Assembly (NCBI GenBank): GCA_943333125.1
Contig: CALQSB010000019.1
Coordinates: forward strand, 1-55,087
DNA length: 55,087 nt
Direction: 5' to 3'
Origin: Chitinophaga pinensis
Lineage (GTDB): Bacteria; Bacteroidota; Bacteroidia; Chitinophagales; Chitinophagaceae
The notes below the pieces were generated by a model. That model did no database searches and was not told the DNA's origin. It saw only the letters and a program-made list of their open reading frames with translations. Below are positions 46,098 through 55,071 of the stretch, one piece after another; the first letter of the stretch is position 1; each line of letters opens with the position of its first letter. Position numbers and translations under genes: made by a program.

Positions 46098-48032
46098 ATG
46101 AAAGTTATTACATTTAGCCTTTTTTTTGCTTTAACCGGCTTTGATTGCCTATCGCAAAATATCAATCAACTAAAATTCCCTGACAACCTAATTGCAGAGG
46201 GCATTCCTTTTATTAATACTGAAATTGTAAACGAAACAAAACCTTATACAGAATTTCGAGCTGCTTCTTTAATGGCAGTGCACCCAAAGAATAATCAAAT
46301 TTTTATTAGTACAAGATTTGGGAATACCGCACAGATTCATCAGGTATCAATGCCTTTGGGCTCTAGAAAGCAAATCAGCTTCTTTGATGAACCTCCTAAA
46401 GAATTGGTATTTGAACCTGTAAAAGCCCATTATTTTTTATTTACGAAAGACAATGGCGGCAATGAATTTGGGCAGATGTACAGATATGATTTCGCAACAT
46501 CAAAATCAACGCCATTAACCAATACACCTAAATCACAAAACGGAAATTATATTTTCAATAAACTCGGTTCACAAATCATTTATACAAGTACCGCAAGAAA
46601 TAATGCTGATAGAGATATTTGGATGATGGATCCACTTCAACCTGATGCGAAAAAATTAATCCTCGAAAACAAAGGAGGTGGTTGGAGTATTGCAGATTGG
46701 AGTGCTGATGAACAATCTATATTAATCAATGAGGGCACCAGCATAAGCCAATCGAATATCTGGTTAGGCGATTTTACAAAACAAACAAAATCTGTTTTCA
46801 TTTCTGACAGTAATGTAGTGTATACCGCGCTTCAATTTAGCCATGATAAAAAAAATGCCTACATACTAACCAATAAAAACAGCGAATACTCCTACCCTGC
46901 ACTAATTGACTTAGCTTCAAAAAAAACAACTCCATTATTAACAACATTTAAATGGGATATCAATACTTACGAAATCAATCACAATGAAACCAAAGCTGCA
47001 TTTGTAGTCAACGTAAATGGCATATCCAAACTTTACATACAAGATTTAAAAAACAAAACATATTTCTCAGTCAATCAAATCCCCATTGGAACGATTGGTA
47101 AAATCCAATGGAACTCAGACAATACAATACTTTCCATCACTTTAGGAACTTTTAATAGCGGCAATGATGTTTATCAATTCAATACTTTAACTAATAAGCT
47201 TACTCGCTGGACAGAAAGTGAAATGGGCGGAATGAATCTCAATGGTATTGAAGCACCAAAGTTGATCAATTGGAAAAGCTTCGACAGTCTTAACATCAGT
47301 GGGTTTTTATATCGTGCCAATAAAACTTACAAAGGCAAAAGACCTGTGATCATTAATATTCATGGCGGTCCGGAAGGTCAATCTTTGCCAAATTTTTTGG
47401 GCAGAAACAATTATTATCTCAACGAGCTGGGGATATCAATTATTTATCCGAATGTGAGGGGCAGCGTTGGTTATGGCAAAACATTTACTAATCTGGACAA
47501 CAATTACAACAGAGAAAACAGTGTAAAAGATATTGGCGCATTAATAGACTGGGTTGCCACACAGCCGGATCTTGATGCTGATAGGATCATGATTACAGGA
47601 GGAAGTTATGGCGGCTACATGACCCTTGCCTGCGCCTTTCATTACAACAACAAAATCAGATGCGCATTAGACGTGGTGGGCATCAGCAATTTCAATACGT
47701 TTTTAAAAAACACAGAAAGTTATCGTAGAGATTTAAGAAGAGTTGAATATGGTGATGAAAGAGACAGTTCAATGGCTGCATTTTTTGAAAAGATTTCACC
47801 TTTGAATCATACCAACGAAATTACCAAGCCCTTATTTATTGTTCAAGGAAAAAATGATCCAAGAGTTCCTTACACAGAGGCACGCCAAATGGTTGATAAA
47901 ATAAAATCTAACGGTGGCAATATTTGGTTCTTGATGGCAAATGATGAAGGCCATGGCTTTGGAAAGAAAAACAATCAAGATTATCAGTTTTATAGTACGA
48001 TTATGTTTGTGAGGGAGTTTTTGTTGAAGTGA
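46098..48032 (+). CDS. S9 family peptidase (prolyl-oligopeptidase type)
   Basis: A 644-residue serine peptidase with a probable signal peptide (MKVITFSLFFALTGFDCLS), a beta-propeller of about 50-370 and an alpha/beta hydrolase domain. Triad: Ser503 in GGSYGGYM, Asp587 in QGKNDPRVP and His619 in DEGHGFG. The GGSYGG and RGSVGYGK motifs are those of the acylaminoacyl-peptidase-like branch, distinct from the GASFGG branch at 42412, so the two S9 genes are not a recent duplication. Confidence 0.93.
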   Translation: MKVITFSLFFALTGFDCLSQNINQLKFPDNLIAEGIPFINTEIVNETKPYTEFRAASLMAVHPKNNQIFISTRFGNTAQIHQVSMPLGSRKQISFFDEPPKELVFEPVKAHYFLFTKDNGGNEFGQMYRYDFATSKSTPLTNTPKSQNGNYIFNKLGSQIIYTSTARNNADRDIWMMDPLQPDAKKLILENKGGGWSIADWSADEQSILINEGTSISQSNIWLGDFTKQTKSVFISDSNVVYTALQFSHDKKNAYILTNKNSEYSYPALIDLASKKTTPLLTTFKWDINTYEINHNETKAAFVVNVNGISKLYIQDLKNKTYFSVNQIPIGTIGKIQWNSDNTILSITLGTFNSGNDVYQFNTLTNKLTRWTESEMGGMNLNGIEAPKLINWKSFDSLNISGFLYRANKTYKGKRPVIINIHGGPEGQSLPNFLGRNNYYLNELGISIIYPNVRGSVGYGKTFTNLDNNYNRENSVKDIGALIDWVATQPDLDADRIMITGGSYGGYMTLACAFHYNNKIRCALDVVGISNFNTFLKNTESYRRDLRRVEYGDERDSSMAAFFEKISPLNHTNEITKPLFIVQGKNDPRVPYTEARQMVDKIKSNGGNIWFLMANDEGHGFGKKNNQDYQFYSTIMFVREFLLK

Positions 48033-48052
48033 TAGTTGCTGACGCTGGTATA

Positions 48053-48175
48053 GAGGTTTAAGAGGTTCAATAAGTTCAATGTGTTCAAAACGTTAGCTTA
48101 TTCTTTCAATAAACGCCTCTAACCTATTGAACTCCTGACTGCCGGCAGGTATTGAACATCTAGAACATATTGAAC
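48053..48175. repeat. 9-nt-period GTTCAA repeat array, copy 4, with inserted palindrome
   Basis: The left part has AGGTTTAAG, AGGTTCAAT, AAGTTCAAT, GTGTTCAAA in 9-nt steps (from about 48056). The right part has the inverted words (ATTGAAC at about 48127, 48151 and 48167). Between two ATTGAAC words lies CCTGACTGCCGGCAGG, whose core CTGCCGGCAG (48139-48148) is a perfect palindrome and far more GC-rich than its surroundings. Confidence 0.68.
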
Positions 48176-48184
48176 GAATTTTAC

Positions 48185-48216
48185 TTCTCAGCAAAGCCCT
48201 TTTCAGTAGACATTGC
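48185..48216. repeat. Dispersed hairpin repeat, degenerate copy 4
   Basis: It starts TTCTCAGCAAAG and ends GACATTGCTGA. The outer TCAGCAA/TTGCTGA pairs over 7 bp, but the middle has diverged. It lies downstream of the second S9 peptidase. Confidence 0.5.
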
Positions 48217-48282
48217 TGATAAGTGCGAAATTTAACCCGCGAATTGAATTAAACCATTAAACTATTAATCATTTAAACCTCT

Positions 48283-49584
48283 TTATTGTGCAAAATCTTT
48301 TTCATAATCCCCTTTAATCCTTTCCTTAGATGGATTAAAATAACCAAACTTTAAATTCGGAAATTCTTCTCTGATCAATTCCATCATTTGTTTTACGCCC
48401 ATACTTTCTCCTGTATCAGCCACATCAATCTTTTCTAAATACCAATCCGGATCAATATTGAAATTGCGCCATTGAATCATGCACAAATCGGTTGCTTTGA
48501 TGAACTTTCGCAAGGCTTCATATTCTTCTACGCTATCTGTCATCCCAGGAAAAACAAAATAGTTAATACTGGTCCAAGCACCATAACTTCTCGCGACTTT
48601 CAAACTTTCAATCAGATCTTCAAACTTATAATTATTGGGTAGGTAATAAGAAGTGTATATTTTTTTTCTTGCAGAATTCATGCTTACTCTAATGCTGTTC
48701 AAACCCGCTTCACACAAAGCTTTCACCGCATCAGGTTTACTGCCATTGGTATTAATATTGATGCTTCCTTTTGAAGTATGTTTTCTGATTTCAATTATCG
48801 ATTCCTTTATTGTTTCCCACATTAACAACGGTTCACCTTCGCAACCTTGTCCGTAACTAATAATTGGAAAAGGCGCCGTTTCAAGATGAGGAACAGTAAA
48901 TTCTACAATTTCTTCTGCTGTTGGCTTAAACGTCAGCCTATCTTGAGTACTGAAAATTTCTTCTTCCTGAGGCTGAAAAGAAATACAACCAATACAATTG
49001 GCATTACAAGCCGGAGATACCGGTACAGGACACTCCCATCTTCCCAAAGCCAGGTTTCTTGCAGCCGGACAAGTATACGTCATACAACAATTTTCCATTA
49101 AATGTTTTACCAATCTATTATCAGGATAAGCGGTCAATAAATTATCATGTCCTGATTGAATATTATCATCATCATATCCAATGGCTTCTTGTCGAATATC
49201 TTTTTCTATTCTTACTGCAGGAACATATAATTTATCATTATGCCAGCCGGCAGCGGTATAACAAAACAAAGGTAACGTTGGCGCATCAGGCATCGTTTCA
49301 TAGGCAGACATATACAATCCTGTATGTGCAGGAGGAATAAATGCAGCAACTGCCCATCCTTTATCGCACAACCGCATATCGCCAGTTTCCACATCAATTC
49401 CAATACCTCTTCTACCTGGCAATTCATACAACTGGCCACCTTCGGGCAATTCTATCCAGTCTTCAACAGGCACTGGAAATGCATCCCAGCCGCTTCTTCC
49501 AACAGCGTAAAGACTAATGTCTTCGAAAATATTTCCACTGCCATCGGAATACATTAAATAAGGAGAAGCTGTTAAAGTTTGCAT
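48283..49584 (-). CDS. Radical SAM protein
   Basis: A 433-residue enzyme with the [4Fe-4S]/SAM motif C193-x3-C197-x2-C200 (CNANCIGC), followed by GQGCEGEPLLMWETIKESI and INTNGSKPDAVKALCEAGL, which fit the SAM-binding barrel. The N-terminal 190 residues form an extra domain with cysteines at 166, 167, 172 and 185 just before the cluster, which may hold a second metal site. The substrate is unknown. It lies 10 bp after the small membrane gene in a three-gene operon. Confidence 0.85.
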   Translation of the reverse strand: MQTLTASPYLMYSDGSGNIFEDISLYAVGRSGWDAFPVPVEDWIELPEGGQLYELPGRRGIGIDVETGDMRLCDKGWAVAAFIPPAHTGLYMSAYETMPDAPTLPLFCYTAAGWHNDKLYVPAVRIEKDIRQEAIGYDDDNIQSGHDNLLTAYPDNRLVKHLMENCCMTYTCPAARNLALGRWECPVPVSPACNANCIGCISFQPQEEEIFSTQDRLTFKPTAEEIVEFTVPHLETAPFPIISYGQGCEGEPLLMWETIKESIIEIRKHTSKGSININTNGSKPDAVKALCEAGLNSIRVSMNSARKKIYTSYYLPNNYKFEDLIESLKVARSYGAWTSINYFVFPGMTDSVEEYEALRKFIKATDLCMIQWRNFNIDPDWYLEKIDVADTGESMGVKQMMELIREEFPNLKFGYFNPSKERIKGDYEKDFAQ

Positions 49585-49594
49585 GATGTTTTAA

Positions 49595-50158
49595 TTAATT
49601 ATTTTGAGCATTGGCCTCTTGATTTCTTTTGCAAAAATCATTGAAGGCATGTTGATCAATATCCTTGTTGTCTTTTTCTGTCAATGTGAATTGCATTAAT
49701 TTATTATTCTTCAAATCGATGGAAAGAATATTGTCTTTTAGAACAATCTGTTCCACTTCATTCCACAGGTAATGTTTTTTAGGAAAAGAAGGATATACAA
49801 TTTCATCCTTAAGGATTTCTATTTTAAAATCTTTGTTCGTAAGAAAACCAAAAATAGAAAATACAATTAAAAGCATCCCAGGCAAAACCATTCCCAAAAA
49901 AAACCATACTATACCACACATAATAAATGACACATTAAATGAACGTATATTCTTATTTTTTTTGAAAATAAAATAATAAATAAATGGGAATAGCATGATA
50001 GAAAAGCCCATCGGAATCAGAATCATGTTTACCTCTGTATTTTCTGATTTTATTTTCATCAATGTAAAGGCAAGCAAATTAATTATGGCAATAATAAAAG
50101 TGACCACCTTATAAGTGGCCGCTTTTTCATTAGGCAATATGAACGTATAATTATCCAT
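49595..50158 (-). CDS. Membrane protein of unknown function
   Basis: A 187-residue protein with about four hydrophobic segments in the first 110 residues (VVTFIIAIINLLAFTLM, MILIPMGFSIMLFPFIYYFI, FIMCGIVWFFLGMVLPGMLL) and a cytoplasmic tail resembling a PH-like beta domain (VYPSFPKKHYLWNEVEQIVL, then SIDLKNNKLMQFTL). It overlaps the arginase-family gene by 8 bp and precedes the radical SAM gene, so all three are translated from one message. Confidence 0.78.
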   Translation of the reverse strand: MDNYTFILPNEKAATYKVVTFIIAIINLLAFTLMKIKSENTEVNMILIPMGFSIMLFPFIYYFIFKKNKNIRSFNVSFIMCGIVWFFLGMVLPGMLLIVFSIFGFLTNKDFKIEILKDEIVYPSFPKKHYLWNEVEQIVLKDNILSIDLKNNKLMQFTLTEKDNKDIDQHAFNDFCKRNQEANAQNN

Positions 50159-51203
50159 TTACAGGATGACTTGCAGTCAATAAATTACATAGTTTATACA
50201 GCACACGAGCTCCCACATTCTCATCCCATTCGTCATGACTCACGCCAACTTCATTCAAATCGAAGCCTACAATTTTTCTTCCAGACAGAAAAACTTTGTG
50301 TAATAAATAAAAAATCTGTTCTGTCTCAAACCCGCCCTGCACAGGAGTTCCGGTATGTGGGCATAATTTAGGATCCAGTCCATCAATATCAAAACTTATA
50401 AAAACAATTTGTGGTAAAGCATTCACGATTTCATCTGCAATCGACTTCCATGTTTCGCCTTCGTATTGCCTTGTCTTGATATTTTTATCAAAGAAAGTCA
50501 CTACCCTTCCATTGCTGTTGTTGATGTAATCCAATTCTTCTTCGCAATAATCACGAATACCAACTTGAACTAATTTTTTCAAAGCTGGAATTTTTTCCAG
50601 GGCATTATACATTATAGACGCATGGGAAAAATTAAAGCCTTCGAAGGTATTTCTCAAATCACAATGAGCATCAATTTGAAGAATTCCAAACTCAGGATAT
50701 TTATCTGCAATTGCTTTGAAAAAACCAAATGGGGTACTGTGATCTCCTCCGAGCAAAGCCACTAGTTTGCCCTCTTTTAACATCGCAGTAGTTTGTTCAT
50801 AAACCCAGTCATTAAGAAATAAACTTCCCTGATTAATTTCCTTCAGGGTTTTAGCCATGAATTTATTATTGTCAATGGATTCACCTTGAGAAATATAATT
50901 AATATAAAGCTCAGCCTCTTTACGGAGATAATCACTTTTCATTAAAATTTTCTTATCCGGAGAGCGCATAAAAAAACCTTGTTTCCAGGCATCTTTATAA
51001 TCAGGATCGTACAAATCAATCTGTAAGCTTGCTGTAAAAATGTGATCAGGAGCACGGGCGGTTCCGGCATTATAGCTTACCGTCACTTCCCAGGGTATGG
51101 GCAGTATGACTAAACGGGCGTCTGATTCTAAAAATGGGAGTCCAAAAATATTATTATTAGGATTTCCAACAGAGTTTGGATCAAAATTTGATAAATCGGC
51201 CAT
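50151..51203 (-). CDS. Arginase/agmatinase/formimidoylglutamase family enzyme
   Basis: A 350-residue ureohydrolase-fold enzyme with the dimanganese site complete: H155 in LGGDHSTPFG, D178, H180 and D182 in QIDAHCDLR, and D272 and D274 in SFDIDGLDP. The PHTGTPVQGGFETEQI segment follows. Such Bacteroidota proteins are usually annotated as formimidoylglutamase or arginase, but the specificity loop does not settle this. No hut genes are near. First gene of the operon with the membrane protein and radical SAM enzyme. Confidence 0.87.
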   Translation of the reverse strand: MADLSNFDPNSVGNPNNNIFGLPFLESDARLVILPIPWEVTVSYNAGTARAPDHIFTASLQIDLYDPDYKDAWKQGFFMRSPDKKILMKSDYLRKEAELYINYISQGESIDNNKFMAKTLKEINQGSLFLNDWVYEQTTAMLKEGKLVALLGGDHSTPFGFFKAIADKYPEFGILQIDAHCDLRNTFEGFNFSHASIMYNALEKIPALKKLVQVGIRDYCEEELDYINNSNGRVVTFFDKNIKTRQYEGETWKSIADEIVNALPQIVFISFDIDGLDPKLCPHTGTPVQGGFETEQIFYLLHKVFLSGRKIVGFDLNEVGVSHDEWDENVGARVLYKLCNLLTASHPVNG

Positions 51204-51295
51204 GAGAGAATATTATTTTTCGCAACAAAGATAATTGAAGATTATTTTTCACCATTAAAAATGTCAATTATCTCCACTCTCAATTTGTTTTGAAT

Positions 51296-51303
51296 TACCT
51301 TTG
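51296..51303 (+). promoter_or_regulatory. -7 box of the ccmE-ccmF operon
   Basis: TACCTTTG matches TANNTTTG, 17 bp before the ccmE ATG. Confidence 0.45.
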
Positions 51304-51320
51304 AACCCGAAAACATAAAG

Positions 51321-51737
51321 ATGAAAAGAACTCATATTATTATTTTAATCGGAATTGCCGTCATGATTATTTGCTTATTGGTCTATTCTGCTGATTTTTC
51401 AACTTATGACACGGTAAGTTCGGCACAAAAAAAGCCGGGCCAGTTTGTTCATTTAATTGCCAAACTAGATAAAAACCAGCCGATTGCATACGATCCTATT
51501 AATAACCCCAATTATCTTTCTTTTTATGTTATAGACAGCCTTGGCGGAAAAACTAAAGTTGTTTACCACAACAGTAAACCCGGTGATCTTGAAAAAAGCG
51601 AGAGAATCGTATTAAAAGGAAGAATGTTTAAAGATTATTTTGACTGCAAGGATATTTTATTAAAATGCCCAAGCAAATATAAAGACGACAAAAAAGTACT
51701 GGAAAACAGTATGAAAGAACAAGCATCCTCTAATTAA
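51321..51737 (+). CDS. ccmE: Cytochrome c maturation protein CcmE, CxxxY variant
   Basis: Periplasmic heme chaperone. The 138 residues comprise one membrane anchor (about 5-23) and an OB-fold domain ending ILLKCPSKYKDD. The heme-attachment histidine of the classic HxxxY motif is replaced by Cys: C116-PSK-Y120. Such CxxxY CcmE proteins are known from other lineages. It lies 20 bp before ccmF in the same operon. Confidence 0.88.
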   Translation: MKRTHIIILIGIAVMIICLLVYSADFSTYDTVSSAQKKPGQFVHLIAKLDKNQPIAYDPINNPNYLSFYVIDSLGGKTKVVYHNSKPGDLEKSERIVLKGRMFKDYFDCKDILLKCPSKYKDDKKVLENSMKEQASSN

Positions 51738-51757
51738 TATTTCAATAATTTTTAAAG

Positions 51758-54322
51758 ATGATAAAATTTGAAGGTGAGCATTTACTTCCCGGGCAAATCG
51801 GCCATTTGTTTGTTATAATAGCTTTAGTAGCTTCATTAATTTCTCTTATTTCTTTTTTTTATGCATCCCGATCTGTTGATTTAACAGAAAAAACCAAATG
51901 GATTAATCTTGGCAGAGCAAGTTTCATTATTCACACGTTAAGTGTTTTTGTTATTTTCTCCGTTATTTTTTTCCTGTGCTTTAATCATTATTACGAGTAT
52001 ATGTATGCTTATAAGCATGCCTCCAAAGAACTTGAATATAAATACCTGCTTGCTTGTATCTGGGAAGGACAAGAAGGTAGTTTTCTATTATGGGCAATCT
52101 GGCATTCTGTTTTAGGATTGTTTATTATTTTCAATAAGAATCAGGAAACAAAAACCACATGGCGTGCACCAGTGATGACCATTGTTTCAATGGCACAGTT
52201 TTTTTTAATGCTCATGATTTTAGGCGTTTATTTCTTTGGAGTCAGAATCGGGAATAGTCCATTTACACTTACCAGAAATGAAATCCCAGCTCCCATTTTT
52301 TCTCAGCCCAATTACCTGACATTTATCAAAGACGGCATGGGATTAAATGTACTGTTAAGAAACTACTGGATGGTTATTCATCCCCCTATTTTATTTCTGG
52401 GGTTTGCTTCAACAATAATTCCTTTTGCTTTTGCCTACGCCGGTTTACAAACAAAAAAATACACCGAATGGATTAAACCAGTACTTCCCTGGGCCTTATT
52501 AAGTGCCTGTGTTTTAGGTGTAGGCATAATGATGGGTGGAAAGTGGGCTTATGAATCTTTAAGCTTTGGTGGCTACTGGGCCTGGGATCCTGTAGAAAAC
52601 GCCTCTCTTGTGCCTTGGCTGATTTTGATTGCCGGCATACATACGATGATGATTTTCAATGCCACCGGCTACTCATTAAGAGCCAGTTATTTATTTGTCA
52701 TCTTGACTTTTGTTTTTGTTTTATATTCCACATTTTTAACCCGTACCGGAATTTTAGGAGACACTTCTGTACATGCATTTACCGAAGCAGGAAAAGCCAT
52801 CAATGTAATGATTGGATTATTTGTGCTCTCATTTGCCATTCCGGTGCTCAGCATGTTTTTTATTCATTTCAAAAAAATACCCACCATACATAAAGAAGAA
52901 GAAACTCGTTCTAGAGAATTCGTCATGTTTATTGGCTCTTTTATATTATTTCTATCTGCATTATTTATCATTATTGTCACATCCATTCCAGTTTACAGTA
53001 AAACACCTTTTTTAAAAGACCTTATCATTTACATTCACAAAGGGCCGCTTGCAATGCCCGAAGATGCGGAGTTCTTATACAATAAGATAATGATTATGGT
53101 TGCGGTGTTCATTGGATTTCTGACTGCAGTTGCACAATATTTAAAATACAAAACAACACCCAAAGGCTATTTAATAAAAAAAATAAAATATCCTTTAATC
53201 GTTTCTGTTATCTTATGTACGTTGATTTTTATTTTCTATCCTTTCGACTATAAAAAACAGGGTGTCGGTTTTTTAGTGGCCATCTACATTGCTTTTTTTT
53301 ATGCACTATATGCGGCAATTGCCAATGCCATGTATATCTCACTTGTATTGAAAAATAAATTTAAAAATGCAGGCGGATCTATTGCTCACATTGGCTTTTC
53401 GTTGATGATTGCAGGCATGTTGATCTCTGGCAGTAACAAAAAAGTAATCAGCGATAGTAAAGTAAATGGGATAAATGTACCAATGGGAAAAGATCCTATG
53501 TCCAAAAAAACTGAAGACCCTACCGAAAACCTTACTTTAATCAGACAATTGCCTACAAGAATGGGTGATTATGATGTAACCTATTCAAAAGATTCTTCCG
53601 GTCATGAAAAAGGAAGAAAATTCTACCAGCTTAATTTTTCAAAGAAAGATAAAGCCACAAATAAAATTACGGAGCAGTTTATGCTTATGCCTGATGTGTA
53701 TATGATGAAAGACAACAACATGAGCAGCAATCCGGATACAAAATCCTATCTGACTAAGGATATCTTTACTTATATTTCTTTTGCCATAAATAGCGCTAAC
53801 AATACCGATACGGCTAAATTCAAAGAATATGAAATAGGCGAAGGCGAAAAAGGTTATTACCGAAACGGATATTTTATCCTGAATAAAGTAGTAAAAAATC
53901 CTAAAAATGAACGATATCATTATACCGACAATGACGTTGCTTTAATGGCTGATATTACTTTTGTCAGCAAAGACAGTATGCATTATAATGCTATGCCATT
54001 AATTCAAGCCGACAGCATGGGCATTCAACATATAGACGATACTGTTTATGCTCAGAATCTGTATGTAAAATTTGCTGGTGTAAGTGATGGCCATAAAATC
54101 AAATTAGGCATAAAAGAATCTGATAGTTTAATTGATTTTGTAACGGTAAAGTCTTATGTTTTCCCTTATATAAATTTGGTTTGGCTTGGTCTGATTATTA
54201 TGGCATTCGGTATTCTGATGAGTATGATTAAGCGTTCGAATTTATCGCCATTGTTATCATCTGTTATTTTGACCCTTGCGGCCATTGGACTTACCTATAT
54301 GTTCTTGTTTGCCAATGCTTAA
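51758..54322 (+). CDS. ccmF: Cytochrome c assembly protein CcmF/CcsA type
   Basis: Heme-apocytochrome ligase subunit. The 854 residues have about 14 hydrophobic segments. The tryptophan-rich heme-handling motif is GGYWAWDPVENASLVPWL, starting at residue 271. Membrane histidines lie in MVIHPPILFLG and GDTSVHAF. A large periplasmic domain of about 570-800 precedes the last two membrane helices. Partner of CcmE; ccmABC, if present, are outside the window. Confidence 0.93.
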   Translation: MIKFEGEHLLPGQIGHLFVIIALVASLISLISFFYASRSVDLTEKTKWINLGRASFIIHTLSVFVIFSVIFFLCFNHYYEYMYAYKHASKELEYKYLLACIWEGQEGSFLLWAIWHSVLGLFIIFNKNQETKTTWRAPVMTIVSMAQFFLMLMILGVYFFGVRIGNSPFTLTRNEIPAPIFSQPNYLTFIKDGMGLNVLLRNYWMVIHPPILFLGFASTIIPFAFAYAGLQTKKYTEWIKPVLPWALLSACVLGVGIMMGGKWAYESLSFGGYWAWDPVENASLVPWLILIAGIHTMMIFNATGYSLRASYLFVILTFVFVLYSTFLTRTGILGDTSVHAFTEAGKAINVMIGLFVLSFAIPVLSMFFIHFKKIPTIHKEEETRSREFVMFIGSFILFLSALFIIIVTSIPVYSKTPFLKDLIIYIHKGPLAMPEDAEFLYNKIMIMVAVFIGFLTAVAQYLKYKTTPKGYLIKKIKYPLIVSVILCTLIFIFYPFDYKKQGVGFLVAIYIAFFYALYAAIANAMYISLVLKNKFKNAGGSIAHIGFSLMIAGMLISGSNKKVISDSKVNGINVPMGKDPMSKKTEDPTENLTLIRQLPTRMGDYDVTYSKDSSGHEKGRKFYQLNFSKKDKATNKITEQFMLMPDVYMMKDNNMSSNPDTKSYLTKDIFTYISFAINSANNTDTAKFKEYEIGEGEKGYYRNGYFILNKVVKNPKNERYHYTDNDVALMADITFVSKDSMHYNAMPLIQADSMGIQHIDDTVYAQNLYVKFAGVSDGHKIKLGIKESDSLIDFVTVKSYVFPYINLVWLGLIIMAFGILMSMIKRSNLSPLLSSVILTLAAIGLTYMFLFANA

Positions 54323-54367
54323 GGATTCGTTAACAATTTCAATTGTGTTTATAGCCCTATTATAAGG

Positions 54368-54413
54368 TTACTAAAATCAATCTTCTGTATTAAACTTCAA
54401 TTGATTTTAGTAA
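54368..54413. promoter_or_regulatory. 14-bp perfect inverted repeat upstream of the DUF4294 gene
   Basis: Arms TTACTAAAATCAAT (54368-54381) and ATTGATTTTAGTAA (54400-54413) around 18 nt, ending 7 bp before the ATG at 54421. It could end the ccmF transcript or cover the start region of the next message. It resembles the long-loop repeats at 2073 and 33493 in build but not in sequence. Confidence 0.5.
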
Positions 54414-54420
54414 ATTTACA

Positions 54421-55071
54421 ATGATGCGATTAACCCCATTACATAACATTTGCAAGAGTACTTTCGCCGTATTCTTTTTATTTATACTCCCCTGTTTAAA
54501 AACTACCGCACAATCTCCTGTAAGTGACACTTTAAAAATGCAGGCTATTGTTTATCAGGGAGACACCATCCCAATGAGTATTTTAAGCAATATTTATATT
54601 CGGTCTATTCTTACTGAAAAACAAAAACAGGCCATTGCAAAATACAACAGATTAAGAAATGCTATTTATGTAACCTATCCTTACGCAAGAAAAGCAGGCA
54701 TCATCTTAAACGACATTAATTCAAAACTTGTTTCTATTACAGAAAATAAGAGCAGGAAAAAATATATCAACTCCAGAGAAAAGGAATTAAAAAAAGAATT
54801 CACCACCCCACTAACGAATCTTTCTATTTATCAGGGAAAGATTCTGATGAAATTAATCAACAGAGAAACGGGTAATAATTGCTATGAAATCATTAAAGAA
54901 TACCAGGGAGGATTGACAGCCCGCCTATACCAAACGGTAGCTTTCTTTTTCAGCAGCAGTCTCAAACAACCATACGATTCCAAAAACGAAGATGTGGTAA
55001 TTGAACGCATCGTGCAGGAAGTGCAGCGTTTATATGGATACAATGAGATTTCCAAACCTCAGAGCTTATAG
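54421..55071 (+). CDS. DUF4294 family protein, exported
   Basis: A 216-residue protein with a signal peptide (about 1-31, ending LPCLKTTAQ), then the DUF4294 domain: VYQGDTIPMSILSNIYI, YNRLRNAIYVTYPYARKAG, GGLTARLYQTVAFFFSSSLK and a helical end. The family is restricted to Bacteroidota and has no known activity. The ATG at 54424 is an equal alternative start. The gene is complete; the window ends 16 bp after it. Confidence 0.85.
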   Translation: MMRLTPLHNICKSTFAVFFLFILPCLKTTAQSPVSDTLKMQAIVYQGDTIPMSILSNIYIRSILTEKQKQAIAKYNRLRNAIYVTYPYARKAGIILNDINSKLVSITENKSRKKYINSREKELKKEFTTPLTNLSIYQGKILMKLINRETGNNCYEIIKEYQGGLTARLYQTVAFFFSSSLKQPYDSKNEDVVIERIVQEVQRLYGYNEISKPQSL

